DNA of 64,000 nucleotides from Lysinibacillus sphaericus OT4b.31 (GTDB lineage Bacteria > Bacillota > Bacilli > Bacillales_A > Planococcaceae). The translations under genes were made by a program, and so were the position numbers. This document shows positions 52,354-60,378 of the stretch, one piece after another. The notes below the pieces were generated by a model that did no database searches, was not told the origin of the DNA, and saw nothing but the letters and a program-made list of their open reading frames with translations. The stretch spans positions 628,391-692,390 of the forward strand of contig NZ_KB933398.1 in the NCBI RefSeq assembly GCF_000392615.1, read 5' to 3'. Numbering within the stretch: the stretch's first letter is position 1; every line of letters begins with the position of its first letter.

Positions 52354-53550
52354 TTATAATTCAGTGTCAGATAAGACTCCATGGACGGGAACAGGGAAGG
52401 GATTTGGATTTTTTCCGGTTAGCATCAACAGCATTTCGTCTAGCATCCGATTAATGGCAATGGCTGAATACTCGAACCAAGGATTAGACGGTATGAGATA
52501 AATATGACCATTTTTTACTGCCTTCAGTTTTTTCCAGTGAATAAGATGCTGTAGCGAAAGCCAATAAAGCCGAGTATCGGTGTCTGGGCAAAGGAGTATT
52601 AGTAAACGTTCAGGATTCAACTCTAGTAGCTGATCAATCGAAATTTGCTCATTACAGGGTTCCTTCTGTACGTCGATGATAGTAAGCTGTAAATCCTGAG
52701 AAATAACATCTCGGATGCCGTTATTGCTATATAAAAATAATTTATCTCCGGATAATCTTAGAACAACAAAAATATCTTCTCCAACATGTTGTTTAATCTC
52801 CTTTTTTGCTTGCAATGCTTTTTGTTCGTAAGATTGAATCAAGTTTTCACATTGGCTTTGTTTCTTTACTTCCAAAGCTATTTCTCTAAGCTGTGTTTTC
52901 CAATCTCCATTACCTATACTGATTATCTGGATACCCGCCGTTTCAAGCCAATTGACCATATCTATAGAAGTTTTTTCATGAACAATAACAATATCAGGTT
53001 TCGCAGACAAGAGCTTTTTAAAGTTATCCTCCGATTCAGCATCAAAAATATTTAGGTGAATGCTAATTTCAGAGTGGTAATAGTAGTAGTAATAGGGACT
53101 CCATTTAGCATTGAGTGGTGCTGCCACTGGTATAACTCCAAGTGCTAGTAAGTTACCGGTGGCTGACACGGAAAAGGTAGAAATTTGCTTTCGGGAAGCC
53201 TTACTATAAAAGGATGGGGAAACACCTACTTCTTTCTTAAATTTTCGACTGAAATAAAACTCGTCGTTATAGCCGACTTTTTGTGCAATGTCTCGTAACA
53301 AAAAATCCGTATCACGAAGCAACTGTTTCGCTTGTCCGATACGGAGTTCTGTTAAATAATCAGTAGCACTTTGTCCATAAGCTTTCTTAAACGCTTCGCC
53401 AAAATAGTTTGGGCTCAATCCGGTTATCAATGCTAGATAATCAATAGATAATGGCTGATCAAAATGGTTTGCCATATAATTTCGAACATCGTTTAGTGAC
53501 ATACGAGCATTGTCACAGCTTTTAGTACTATGAGTTTTTTTCTTATTCAA
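52354..53550 (-). CDS. AraC-type regulator with C-terminal siderophore-binding domain, short form
   Basis: A 398-residue cytoplasmic protein. Two HTH motifs lie at the N-terminus (about residues 20-115; LSIDYLALITGLSPNYFGEA and LLRDIAQKVGYNDEFYFSRK). A FeuA-like binding domain of about 260 residues follows (SATGNLLALGVIPVAAPL, LKAVKNGHIYLIPSNPWFEY). It resembles B. subtilis Btr (YbbB), the bacillibactin-sensing activator, but lacks the N-terminal cupin-like part. No signal peptide, so the binding domain acts in the cytoplasm on imported siderophore. TTG start with GAGGT 9 bases upstream. Confidence 0.82.
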   Translation of the reverse strand: MNKKKTHSTKSCDNARMSLNDVRNYMANHFDQPLSIDYLALITGLSPNYFGEAFKKAYGQSATDYLTELRIGQAKQLLRDTDFLLRDIAQKVGYNDEFYFSRKFKKEVGVSPSFYSKASRKQISTFSVSATGNLLALGVIPVAAPLNAKWSPYYYYYYHSEISIHLNIFDAESEDNFKKLLSAKPDIVIVHEKTSIDMVNWLETAGIQIISIGNGDWKTQLREIALEVKKQSQCENLIQSYEQKALQAKKEIKQHVGEDIFVVLRLSGDKLFLYSNNGIRDVISQDLQLTIIDVQKEPCNEQISIDQLLELNPERLLILLCPDTDTRLYWLSLQHLIHWKKLKAVKNGHIYLIPSNPWFEYSAIAINRMLDEMLLMLTGKNPNPFPVPVHGVLSDTEL

Positions 53551-53625
53551 TGTGAATCAACCTCTCAGCCAAAAATCTAAAAACAGTAAAATATTGTATA
53601 ATCACCGAAATTAATTGAGTAATTT

Positions 53626-55269
53626 TTAAGTTCCAATCAATCGAGGCAATGCCCCAAGTAGCTTTTCCCTTGTATAGGCATCGCTATAATTCCATTTCCT
53701 CGCGTCTACTAAATAGAAATTACCTTTCTTAACTGCAGGCAGGCTTTTCCATAGGGAGCTGTTTATGAGCGCCTCTGTAGCTAGTCTTGATTCTAAATTG
53801 TCTGTCAGTAGCATAAAGATTCGATCACCTGCGTATGCAGCTAGTAAATCTAATGGTATTTCTTCATAGCCCTCGCCTGATTGAATTAAATTTTTAATTA
53901 ATTCGTTTGGTTGAAAACCGTATGGATGATAAAGAGCAGTTGATAGACCCGTGCATCCCATCACAAAAAGGCGTTTCCCTCTGTCGAAAATAAAAACAGA
54001 GGCCGTTTCATCAGGTTCAAGAGTGATTTGCAGCTGCTGCCACATCATATCTTCCTTTTTCTTAAAACGAATCAGCCAATCTTCGGCCTCTGATTTCTTG
54101 CCAAGCCATTGACCTAATAGGGAGATACGCTCTTCAAGTGTTCCCCATGAATTATGTGTAACGGTAGGGGCAATTTCTGATAATACTCGATACTGCTGTT
54201 CGTCAGCATTCGTAAAGATAATTAAATCTGGATTTAGTTCAGAAGATTTTTCGAAATCGATTGGAAAGTTTACATCTTGAACAAGTGGGACCCGATTTTT
54301 ATAGAACGATTTATTAATAGCGTTTTTATCTCCGCCAATCGGTTGTATATCAAAAATGAGCATATCTCCAAATGTCTCACCATGATAAATAACTCGGCTA
54401 GGAGACGAAGGGATTTCAACTTCATGACCGGTCCAGTCCTTTACAACAACCTTTTGCTTTTGCTTACGAGCAAACTGCTTTGGGGGCATACCAATAATTT
54501 GCTTAAAGCGTCGATTAAAATAATATTCATCATTAAAGCCCACTAGCTGCGCAATATCCTTTAACGGTTCATTGGTTTGTTGAAGCAGTACTTGTGCATG
54601 CTCTAATCGTAATTCAGTTAAATAATCAAGCGGTTTTTTACCTGTTAATGTTTGAAAGATTGTACTGTACTGCCATTGAGCAACGTGAGCTAAACTTGCT
54701 AATTGTTTAACAGTTAGTGGCTCTTGGTAGTGCTTATGTAGATAGTCAATTGTTTGCTCAACAGCTCTTGAAGCATCGAATGTCTGATTTTTTTGAAGCT
54801 GATACTCAAACAAAACACTCAGTAATTCGTATAAAAGACTTTGTTGTTTGATTGGATTTTGATGTAGCTGCGTTTTGTAAAGCTCCTCCGCCAGTCGAAT
54901 TAAGCGAGCGTAAGGGTAGATTGTATACTCAATCTGATCAGAAAATAAACTTTCTTTGTATGTAGTAGGTATTTGTTGTTGTAATTGTATGGTCGTAAAT
55001 GACATCTTATAAAAACTATAATTATATTTCTCTATATCTGAAAAATCCATGACGGAATCAGGCGGAAGGAGAAAAATTTTGCCCTGTGCAACAACGTAAG
55101 GAGTATCATCAATAGTTAGCGTTCCACTGCCAGTAATAAAAATAATGAACGTATGCTGCTTAACCAATATTTGTTGGCAGCTCCGTTGTGTGGAGCGAGT
55201 AATATAGTCAATGTCGGATAGATGAAAAAGCAATGCTGTTTCACAAGAAAGCGACTTCTTATTTTCCAA
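53626..55269 (-). CDS. Btr-like AraC regulator with siderophore-binding domain
   Basis: A 547-residue cytoplasmic activator with the full Btr order: cupin-like sensor (about residues 1-170), two AraC HTH motifs (about 170-270; LTVKQLASLAHVAQWQYSTI and PLKDIAQLVGFNDEYYFNRR), then a FeuA-like domain (DWTGHEVEIPSSPSRVIYHG) to the end. It should sense ferric siderophore inside the cell and activate uptake genes. The binding domain strongly resembles that of the 55376 lipoprotein (EVEIP...SRVIYHGE..GD), so the two probably share a ligand. TTG 55269 follows AAAGGAG; a Fur box is 24 bases upstream. Confidence 0.86.
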   Translation of the reverse strand: MENKKSLSCETALLFHLSDIDYITRSTQRSCQQILVKQHTFIIFITGSGTLTIDDTPYVVAQGKIFLLPPDSVMDFSDIEKYNYSFYKMSFTTIQLQQQIPTTYKESLFSDQIEYTIYPYARLIRLAEELYKTQLHQNPIKQQSLLYELLSVLFEYQLQKNQTFDASRAVEQTIDYLHKHYQEPLTVKQLASLAHVAQWQYSTIFQTLTGKKPLDYLTELRLEHAQVLLQQTNEPLKDIAQLVGFNDEYYFNRRFKQIIGMPPKQFARKQKQKVVVKDWTGHEVEIPSSPSRVIYHGETFGDMLIFDIQPIGGDKNAINKSFYKNRVPLVQDVNFPIDFEKSSELNPDLIIFTNADEQQYRVLSEIAPTVTHNSWGTLEERISLLGQWLGKKSEAEDWLIRFKKKEDMMWQQLQITLEPDETASVFIFDRGKRLFVMGCTGLSTALYHPYGFQPNELIKNLIQSGEGYEEIPLDLLAAYAGDRIFMLLTDNLESRLATEALINSSLWKSLPAVKKGNFYLVDARKWNYSDAYTREKLLGALPRLIGT

Positions 55270-55292
55270 CTTTGTCACACTCCTTTTGCAAA

Positions 55293-55307
55293 TGAAAATG
55301 ATTATCA
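55293..55307. promoter_or_regulatory. Fur box (14/15) upstream of the Btr-like gene
   Basis: TGAAAATGATTATCA differs from the consensus at one position and lies just before the 55269 start (minus strand). Confidence 0.88.
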
Positions 55308-55330
55308 ATTAATAGTATTGTATAAAATAT

Positions 55331-55369
55331 AAAGAGGCATTTCAACTATAGGTGAAATGCCTCTTTACA
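55331..55369 (-). terminator. Terminator after the 55376 lipoprotein gene
   Basis: AAAGAGGCATTTCA pairs with TGAAATGCCTCTTT; on the minus strand an AT-rich TTTATATTTT run follows. Confidence 0.85.
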
Positions 55370-55375
55370 AATTTT

Positions 55376-56335
55376 TTATTTTTTTAACATAGTAGGGATT
55401 TCTTCTAGTAACCAATCTCTTGAAGAAGCATCACTATCACTTTTTTGAATATCAATCGTGTATACATGACCATTTTTTACAGCGGGTAAGTTTTTCCATA
55501 TTTGACTTTCCATCATATCATTAGTCGACTGTTTCGCTTCATCATCTACTGGAGTAAGTATGAAGATTCGATCTCCTGCATACTCAGGGAGAAGTTCTGT
55601 AGAAATTTCAACAAAGCCTTTCTCTTCATCAAGAATTTGTTGAATATTTTTACCTGGTTTAAAGCCACCGTTCGATTCGTAAAGTACTTGTGATAGTCCA
55701 GCACGAGCCATGACAAATAAACGATCTCCAGGATAATAAGTCAAGACTGAAGCTGTTTCATTGGGTTGGAGAGTGCCGTCATCAACAAGTGATTTCCACA
55801 TTTTTTCAGCTTTTGCATTATAGTTGTTTAACCATTCTGTTGCTTGCTGTTTCTTTCCAAATATATCGCCAAGCACGGATAAACGTTTTTCTAAAGGAGC
55901 GAATGTATCAATCACTATAGTTGGAGCAATTTTAGAAAGCTGTGTGTACGTTTTTTCATCAGTAGTTGCAATAATAATAAGGTCAGGCTTTAAAGCTAAT
56001 GTTTTTTCCACATTAATAGGGAAGCCTACATCCTCTACATTTTGGACACGATCTGCCCATGCATAATTCGTAATCCATGAGAAGCCGGCACCAACAGTTT
56101 TTACATCTAAAGCAAGTAAATCACCATATCCTTCGCCATGATAAACCACTCTTTCCGGTGAAACAGGAATTTCAACCTCATGGCCTACAGTGTCTTTATA
56201 AACACGTACCTTCGCTTCTTCCACTGAGGTTTCTTCCTTATCTGTTGCATCGTTCTTTGAGCTGCAAGCAGTTAGCAATACCCCAAATATGAATAGTACG
56301 CTACAAATGAGCATATATCGATTTAGCTTTTTCAT
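55376..56335 (-). CDS. Iron-siderophore-binding lipoprotein
   Basis: A 319-residue FeuA/FepB-class receptor with lipoprotein signal (lipobox LTAC in VLLTACSSK). The mature domain starts VRVYKDTVGHEVEIPVSPER, with LALKPDLIIIATTDEKTYTQ and NLPAVKNGHVYTIDIQKS further on. The binding region is similar to the Btr-like regulator at 53626, suggesting receptor and regulator for one siderophore. A near-perfect Fur box lies 32 bases before its start. It is divergent from fusion gene 2. Confidence 0.9.
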   Translation of the reverse strand: MKKLNRYMLICSVLFIFGVLLTACSSKNDATDKEETSVEEAKVRVYKDTVGHEVEIPVSPERVVYHGEGYGDLLALDVKTVGAGFSWITNYAWADRVQNVEDVGFPINVEKTLALKPDLIIIATTDEKTYTQLSKIAPTIVIDTFAPLEKRLSVLGDIFGKKQQATEWLNNYNAKAEKMWKSLVDDGTLQPNETASVLTYYPGDRLFVMARAGLSQVLYESNGGFKPGKNIQQILDEEKGFVEISTELLPEYAGDRIFILTPVDDEAKQSTNDMMESQIWKNLPAVKNGHVYTIDIQKSDSDASSRDWLLEEIPTMLKK

Positions 56336-56366
56336 GTGAGTTCCTCCGTAATAAAAAATATGTAAT

Positions 56367-56381
56367 AGATAATGATTATCA
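56367..56381. promoter_or_regulatory. Fur box (14/15) upstream of the 55376 lipoprotein gene
   Basis: AGATAATGATTATCA, followed by TTATCG, gives overlapping GATAAT repeats, which often bind two Fur dimers. Confidence 0.88.
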
Positions 56382-56537
56382 TTATCGATATAAGCTAGAA
56401 TAATGTACCCTATTCATTTAAACAATGGAGAAAATGAAGTAGTCTTATTGATTTTTATACAAAACGTTTAATAAAAGGTAGACGAACAACATTAACAATG
56501 GACTTTCCGCCTAAAATAGAAAAATCATATACTTAAT

Positions 56538-56552
56538 TGATAACAATTATCA
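56538..56552. promoter_or_regulatory. Fur box (14/15) upstream of fusion gene 2
   Basis: TGATAACAATTATCA with a further TTATCA right behind it. It lies 57 bases before the fusion 2 start. Confidence 0.88.
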
Positions 56553-56609
56553 TTATCATTTATAATAGTTGGTGTTAGTAATTGTAAACAAAAGAAATGA
56601 GTGACTGCA

Positions 56610-58535
56610 ATGGACATTAATCATCATATTTTTCTGTGGAATCAGGCTTCTATTAAAGTGTTGGATGTACGTCATAAGAAAATGAATAAAGATGAATCTT
56701 TGCATGCATATAAGTTGCCTGCTAGTGTGTTTCTTTTTGCAACAAGAGGCAGTGCTGCTGTGAAACTGAATAACATCGAATATCTTTTTAAACAATTTCA
56801 AGTGATACATAGTGGCAAAGGGATTCAACTGAGCCTAACCTTAACAGAAGCAGAATTTGAGTTTTATATGATATTTTATCGAGCTACAATTCCACTACCA
56901 TGTGCAAAGTCCATCATAGAGAAGCTGGAAAAGAGCAATCCGTTTCAAGTGCAATTCAGTTTTTTGCCGAATTTTCCTAGTTCCCTTTTTTATCAAGTAA
57001 AATTGATGAATCAAAGATGGCAACAACCAGAGCCGATTGGTCGATTCCATGTGAAGGCACTATTCCATCAATTTACGTATAGTGTTTTGGAACAGCTCCA
57101 CGTTCAGGGTGTTGAGGTGAAGCAACCAGAGCTTGCCGACCAAGTCATTGTCTATATTCAAGAGCATTATGCTGAGTCCATCATGTTAGAATCCCTTGCA
57201 GAAGATTTGAATTACAGTGTGCCTCATTTATCTTCTTTATTTAAAAAAAAGACAGGATATAGCCCGATTGAGTATTTAATTCTTACAAGGATTGAAAAGG
57301 CAGAAATGATGTTAATAGAAACCGATGCGACAATCCGTGAGATTGCTGAAAGTGTAGGATATAAAGACTCGTATTACTTTAGCCGCCTTTTTAAAAAATA
57401 TAAGGATGTTTCACCTGCAAAATACAGAAAAATAGCTTTAAGTCAGAGAACAGCACAAGATTATCCATATAACGTCATGGAATTATCCATTGTTGCACAA
57501 CAATCTCAACGGTATATTGGTGATAATCATTATCAATATACTAAAAAAGGAGATTTACTAATGGTGAAACCTACTAAAACCCCCATGTTAGCATCTTTAT
57601 TTTTATGCTTTACGTTGTTATTGAGTGCGTGTGGTGGGGGAGCAATAGATAATAGTTCAACAAACGGAAGCACTAATACATCAATTACGCAGTCACGAGA
57701 AGTTCAACCGAAAATTAAAACTATAATTACTGGTAATGGTGAAGTTGAAATCCCAGAAAATCCACAAAGGATTGTTATAACAGCAGAAAGTTACGCTGGT
57801 TACCTACTAGCACTTGGCATAAAACCTGTTGGAATGTCTCAATTTGGCTTAAGAAATCGATATTTTGATGGATTGGTGGATGGTGTCGAGAATATTGGAG
57901 ATGATGAATCACTAGAAAAAATTCTAGAATTGAAGCCAGATTTAATCATTACAAAAACGTCCTCTGAAAATATTGAAAACCTACAAAAAATTGCCCCAAC
58001 CATTGCCATTAAGCCTAAAGAAAAGGATTTCAAAGAACAATTCCTTGAATTTGGAAAAATATTTGGGAAAGAAGACGTTGCAGAAGAATGGATTGCTAAT
58101 TGGGATAGAAAAATTGCTGAATACAAACCACTTATTCAAGAGAAGGTAGGTAATAAAACAATAGCAATTCTCGGTGTGGGCGAAAAAGAAATATATGCAT
58201 ATGGTGATAAATTTGGAAGAGGCGGAGAAATCATGTATGGAGAGTTTGGATTAAAAGCGCCTAATCTAATTCAACAAGAAGCAATCGATTTAAAGAGTGG
58301 ATGGGTTTCTTTTTCTTTAGAAAAACTCCCAGAGTTTGCTGGAGATTATATATTTGTTGAAGATAACGCCGATTTTGAAAAAACAACGTCCAGCATTTTA
58401 TGGAGGGATCTTCCGGCTATAAAAAATAAACGTGTATACATCATGGATGAATATGATTCTTTTTTCAGTGACCCTATTTCCTTAGATAAACAGCTTGAAT
58501 TTATTGTGGATAGTTTACTGGAAAGGGAAAAATAA
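56610..58535 (+). CDS. AraC-type regulator fused in frame to a siderophore-binding lipoprotein (fusion 2)
   Basis: One open frame of 641 residues, paralogous to the 48489 gene. Cupin-like sensor (about 1-170), two AraC HTH motifs (LESLAEDLNYSVPHLSSLFK and ATIREIAESVGYKDSYYFSR), a linker of about 40 residues ending GDNHYQY, then a lipoprotein from Met318 (signal MVKPTKTPMLASLFLCFT, lipobox LLSAC) with a FeuA-type domain (NPQRIVITAESYAGYLLALG). The binding domain is only distantly like that of fusion 1, while the AraC halves are close. An exact Fur box and AAGGAGA precede Met318. ATG 56610 has a weak site; GTG 56601 is an alternative. Confidence 0.8.
   Translation: MDINHHIFLWNQASIKVLDVRHKKMNKDESLHAYKLPASVFLFATRGSAAVKLNNIEYLFKQFQVIHSGKGIQLSLTLTEAEFEFYMIFYRATIPLPCAKSIIEKLEKSNPFQVQFSFLPNFPSSLFYQVKLMNQRWQQPEPIGRFHVKALFHQFTYSVLEQLHVQGVEVKQPELADQVIVYIQEHYAESIMLESLAEDLNYSVPHLSSLFKKKTGYSPIEYLILTRIEKAEMMLIETDATIREIAESVGYKDSYYFSRLFKKYKDVSPAKYRKIALSQRTAQDYPYNVMELSIVAQQSQRYIGDNHYQYTKKGDLLMVKPTKTPMLASLFLCFTLLLSACGGGAIDNSSTNGSTNTSITQSREVQPKIKTIITGNGEVEIPENPQRIVITAESYAGYLLALGIKPVGMSQFGLRNRYFDGLVDGVENIGDDESLEKILELKPDLIITKTSSENIENLQKIAPTIAIKPKEKDFKEQFLEFGKIFGKEDVAEEWIANWDRKIAEYKPLIQEKVGNKTIAILGVGEKEIYAYGDKFGRGGEIMYGEFGLKAPNLIQQEAIDLKSGWVSFSLEKLPEFAGDYIFVEDNADFEKTTSSILWRDLPAIKNKRVYIMDEYDSFFSDPISLDKQLEFIVDSLLEREK
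57521..57535. promoter_or_regulatory. Internal Fur box, exact match, inside fusion gene 2
   Basis: TGATAATCATTATCA, translated within GDNHYQY, is 26 bases before the internal ATG 57561. Sequence and distance equal those in fusion gene 1. Confidence 0.9.
57561..58535 (+). CDS. Possible internal start: siderophore-binding lipoprotein (3' part of fusion 2)
   Basis: ATG 57561 lies 8 bases after AAAAAAGGAG, a better ribosome binding site than the one of the whole fusion gene. It would give a 324-residue lipoprotein (lipobox LLSAC) of the FepB/FeuA class, with LELKPDLIITKTSSENIENL and DLPAIKNKRVYIMDEYDS as family segments. As with fusion 1, the same codons end the longer AraC frame; separate synthesis is likely but not proven by sequence. 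Confidence 0.7.
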   Translation: MVKPTKTPMLASLFLCFTLLLSACGGGAIDNSSTNGSTNTSITQSREVQPKIKTIITGNGEVEIPENPQRIVITAESYAGYLLALGIKPVGMSQFGLRNRYFDGLVDGVENIGDDESLEKILELKPDLIITKTSSENIENLQKIAPTIAIKPKEKDFKEQFLEFGKIFGKEDVAEEWIANWDRKIAEYKPLIQEKVGNKTIAILGVGEKEIYAYGDKFGRGGEIMYGEFGLKAPNLIQQEAIDLKSGWVSFSLEKLPEFAGDYIFVEDNADFEKTTSSILWRDLPAIKNKRVYIMDEYDSFFSDPISLDKQLEFIVDSLLEREK

Positions 58536-58613
58536 TACGTTTATTTATAGTGAATCAATTTCATAATGCACTTTCATATCAATAAAGGCGTAATTGTTCC
58601 TATCACAAAGCTA

Positions 58614-58797
58614 TCTACCGCTACAGGCAGACGCTTTCTATGGGCAAGCACCGAGCCTTTTCGGGGCAACAGGATGTTGGTCACGAAGGCGTTGTCACAG
58701 GACGTGACGCTTTTAGCCTTCGTTCCCATAAAAGCGCAGTCCAGGATCTCGGTTCGCTTGCTTTTCCCGCTGGCGTCGCCGCCTTCCGCTCCAAAAA
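58614..58797. repeat. GC-rich dispersed repeat, divergent copy F
   Basis: The outer parts (CTACCGCTACAGGCAGACGC and CCCGCTGGCGTCGCCGCC) resemble those of the IS1182-linked GC-rich units, but the middle is different. It contains a nested stem: ACGAAGGC with GCCTTCGT outside and GTCAC with GTGAC inside. No transposase code follows. A short + frame through it (58566-58859) has no ribosome binding site and is not called. The rest of the gap to 59066 is AT-rich with a weak hairpin near 58876-58914. Confidence 0.6.
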
Positions 58798-59066
58798 TAT
58801 TCGTGCTTCTTTATAGAAAAACTATTTATAAAATTAAATTCATATTAACTTACAAATAGAAAAAGTCTTTGCATAATCTCTCAATGTCTACTACCGGCAG
58901 GGGAGATTTTTTTGCTGCTAAGTAGATTACTTTAATTTTTAAAATCCGTAAAACCACTATAGTTATCCGTCTATTGGTAGAGAGCTACCTTGTAAAGGGT
59001 TACGATAACAATGTTTTTAGTAGTAATTATCGTTATTTGTAGAAAGAGTGGTAGGAGGGAGTTAGA

Positions 59067-60254
59067 ATGGATAGTCATTTAAAGACAGACAAGCAAAACT
59101 TTTGGGTGTTCGTTCTGATAGGAATACTCTTAATCGTTACAACAACTGGTTTTGCCAGAATGGCCTATGGAATTATATTACCTTTTATGCAGGAAGGGCT
59201 GGCATTGTCTACAGCACAGTCAGGATTCTTAGGAACAATGTTATTTTTAGGTTATTTGCTGACAGTAGGCATGTCTGGTTTTTTGACGTTGCGTTTAGGT
59301 GCGAAAAGTGTACTGCTAATAGGAGGCGGGCTTGTGGTTGTAGGTTTATGTGGCCTTGTCTTCGTACCAAATTTTTGGTGGGCGGCTATAACTTTGTTGT
59401 TAGTCGGCGCTGGTAGTGCACTTGTTTATACACCTCTTCTATCAATAGCGGTTGGTCTGTTCCCAAAGAAGAGAGGGACAGTGATGGGGCTGTTGATGAG
59501 TGGGGCAGGTATTGGGATGTTATTATCTGGGTTACTTGTGCCGTTCATGTTACAGCAATTGCCACAGCTTGGTTGGCGAGGCCCATGGCTAGTATTTGCA
59601 GTCATAACAATGTTAGTGGTGTTACTTGCAACATTTGTTTTAAAAGCACCTCATGTAACAACCGAAAAAGATAATTTTCAGGAAAAAACAACAGTTTGGC
59701 GCACTAGGGAGCTGTACTTCATTGCAGGGTTATATTTTGCTGTTGGTCTTGTTTATCTCATTCCAAATCTGTATCAAACAAGCTTTATGAGGGACGTAGG
59801 AATATCTAATACAGTGGCGGGTTCTATCTATGCTGTTGCAGGCATTGTCTCGATTGCTGGAGCGCCATTATGGGGCATAATCGCAGATAAAATAGGCGTA
59901 AAAAAGGCGTTAAGCGCAGCGTTATTTTTGTCAATCATTGGGGACCTTCTCCCTATTATATTAGCGAATAGTATAGGTTTTATAGTTTCTGCTGTTATAT
60001 GGGGTTCTTCGCTTGGCGGTGTTCTTGTGCTGATTCAAATGAAGGCAAGCCAACAAGTGTCACCCAAGTATGTGGCATCAGCAATTGGTTTTATCTCTAT
60101 CTTTTATGCAGTTGGTCAAATGATTGGTCCTGGACTTGCAGGGTGGTTGATTGAATATGCTGGAGGTTATGTGACTGCTTATGGCTTTGGTGCTTTTATT
60201 TTCTTGTTATGTGTACTCCTTACGATGGTGCTTAAATCGGGAGAAGAGTACTAA
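59067..60254 (+). CDS. MFS transporter (YbfB-like)
   Basis: A 395-residue major-facilitator protein with twelve predicted helices. The first has GFARMAYGIILPFMQEGLAL, and the loop 2-3 motif is represented by LTLRLGAKSV. Proton-driven efflux or uptake of a small molecule is expected. Because it sits within the iron island, siderophore export or uptake of siderophore parts is possible, but no specific motif shows this. GGAGGGAG precedes the ATG. A degenerate GATAA/TTATC region at 59006-59037 could be a weak Fur site; I do not call it. Confidence 0.85.
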   Translation: MDSHLKTDKQNFWVFVLIGILLIVTTTGFARMAYGIILPFMQEGLALSTAQSGFLGTMLFLGYLLTVGMSGFLTLRLGAKSVLLIGGGLVVVGLCGLVFVPNFWWAAITLLLVGAGSALVYTPLLSIAVGLFPKKRGTVMGLLMSGAGIGMLLSGLLVPFMLQQLPQLGWRGPWLVFAVITMLVVLLATFVLKAPHVTTEKDNFQEKTTVWRTRELYFIAGLYFAVGLVYLIPNLYQTSFMRDVGISNTVAGSIYAVAGIVSIAGAPLWGIIADKIGVKKALSAALFLSIIGDLLPIILANSIGFIVSAVIWGSSLGGVLVLIQMKASQQVSPKYVASAIGFISIFYAVGQMIGPGLAGWLIEYAGGYVTAYGFGAFIFLLCVLLTMVLKSGEEY

Positions 60255-60347
60255 CGGCAATCTAATTATTATTTTTTGCCTGCCTTGTTCTTAATTCTGG
60301 AATTAATAGCAAAAGGATTCTTGATTTGCTATACTTCTTATAGATAA

Positions 60348-60362
60348 TGAAAATCATTCTCA
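60348..60362. promoter_or_regulatory. Fur box (13/15) upstream of the 60379 regulator
   Basis: TGAAAATCATTCTCA lies 17 bases before the start and just before the ribosome binding site AAGGAG. Confidence 0.8.
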
Positions 60363-60378
60363 ATAAGGAGCGTGAAGG

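Noticed and set aside
59006..59037. Fur box before the MFS gene
   Set aside because: GATAACAATG...AATTATCGTTAT has half-site likeness only; fewer than 12 of 15 positions fit.
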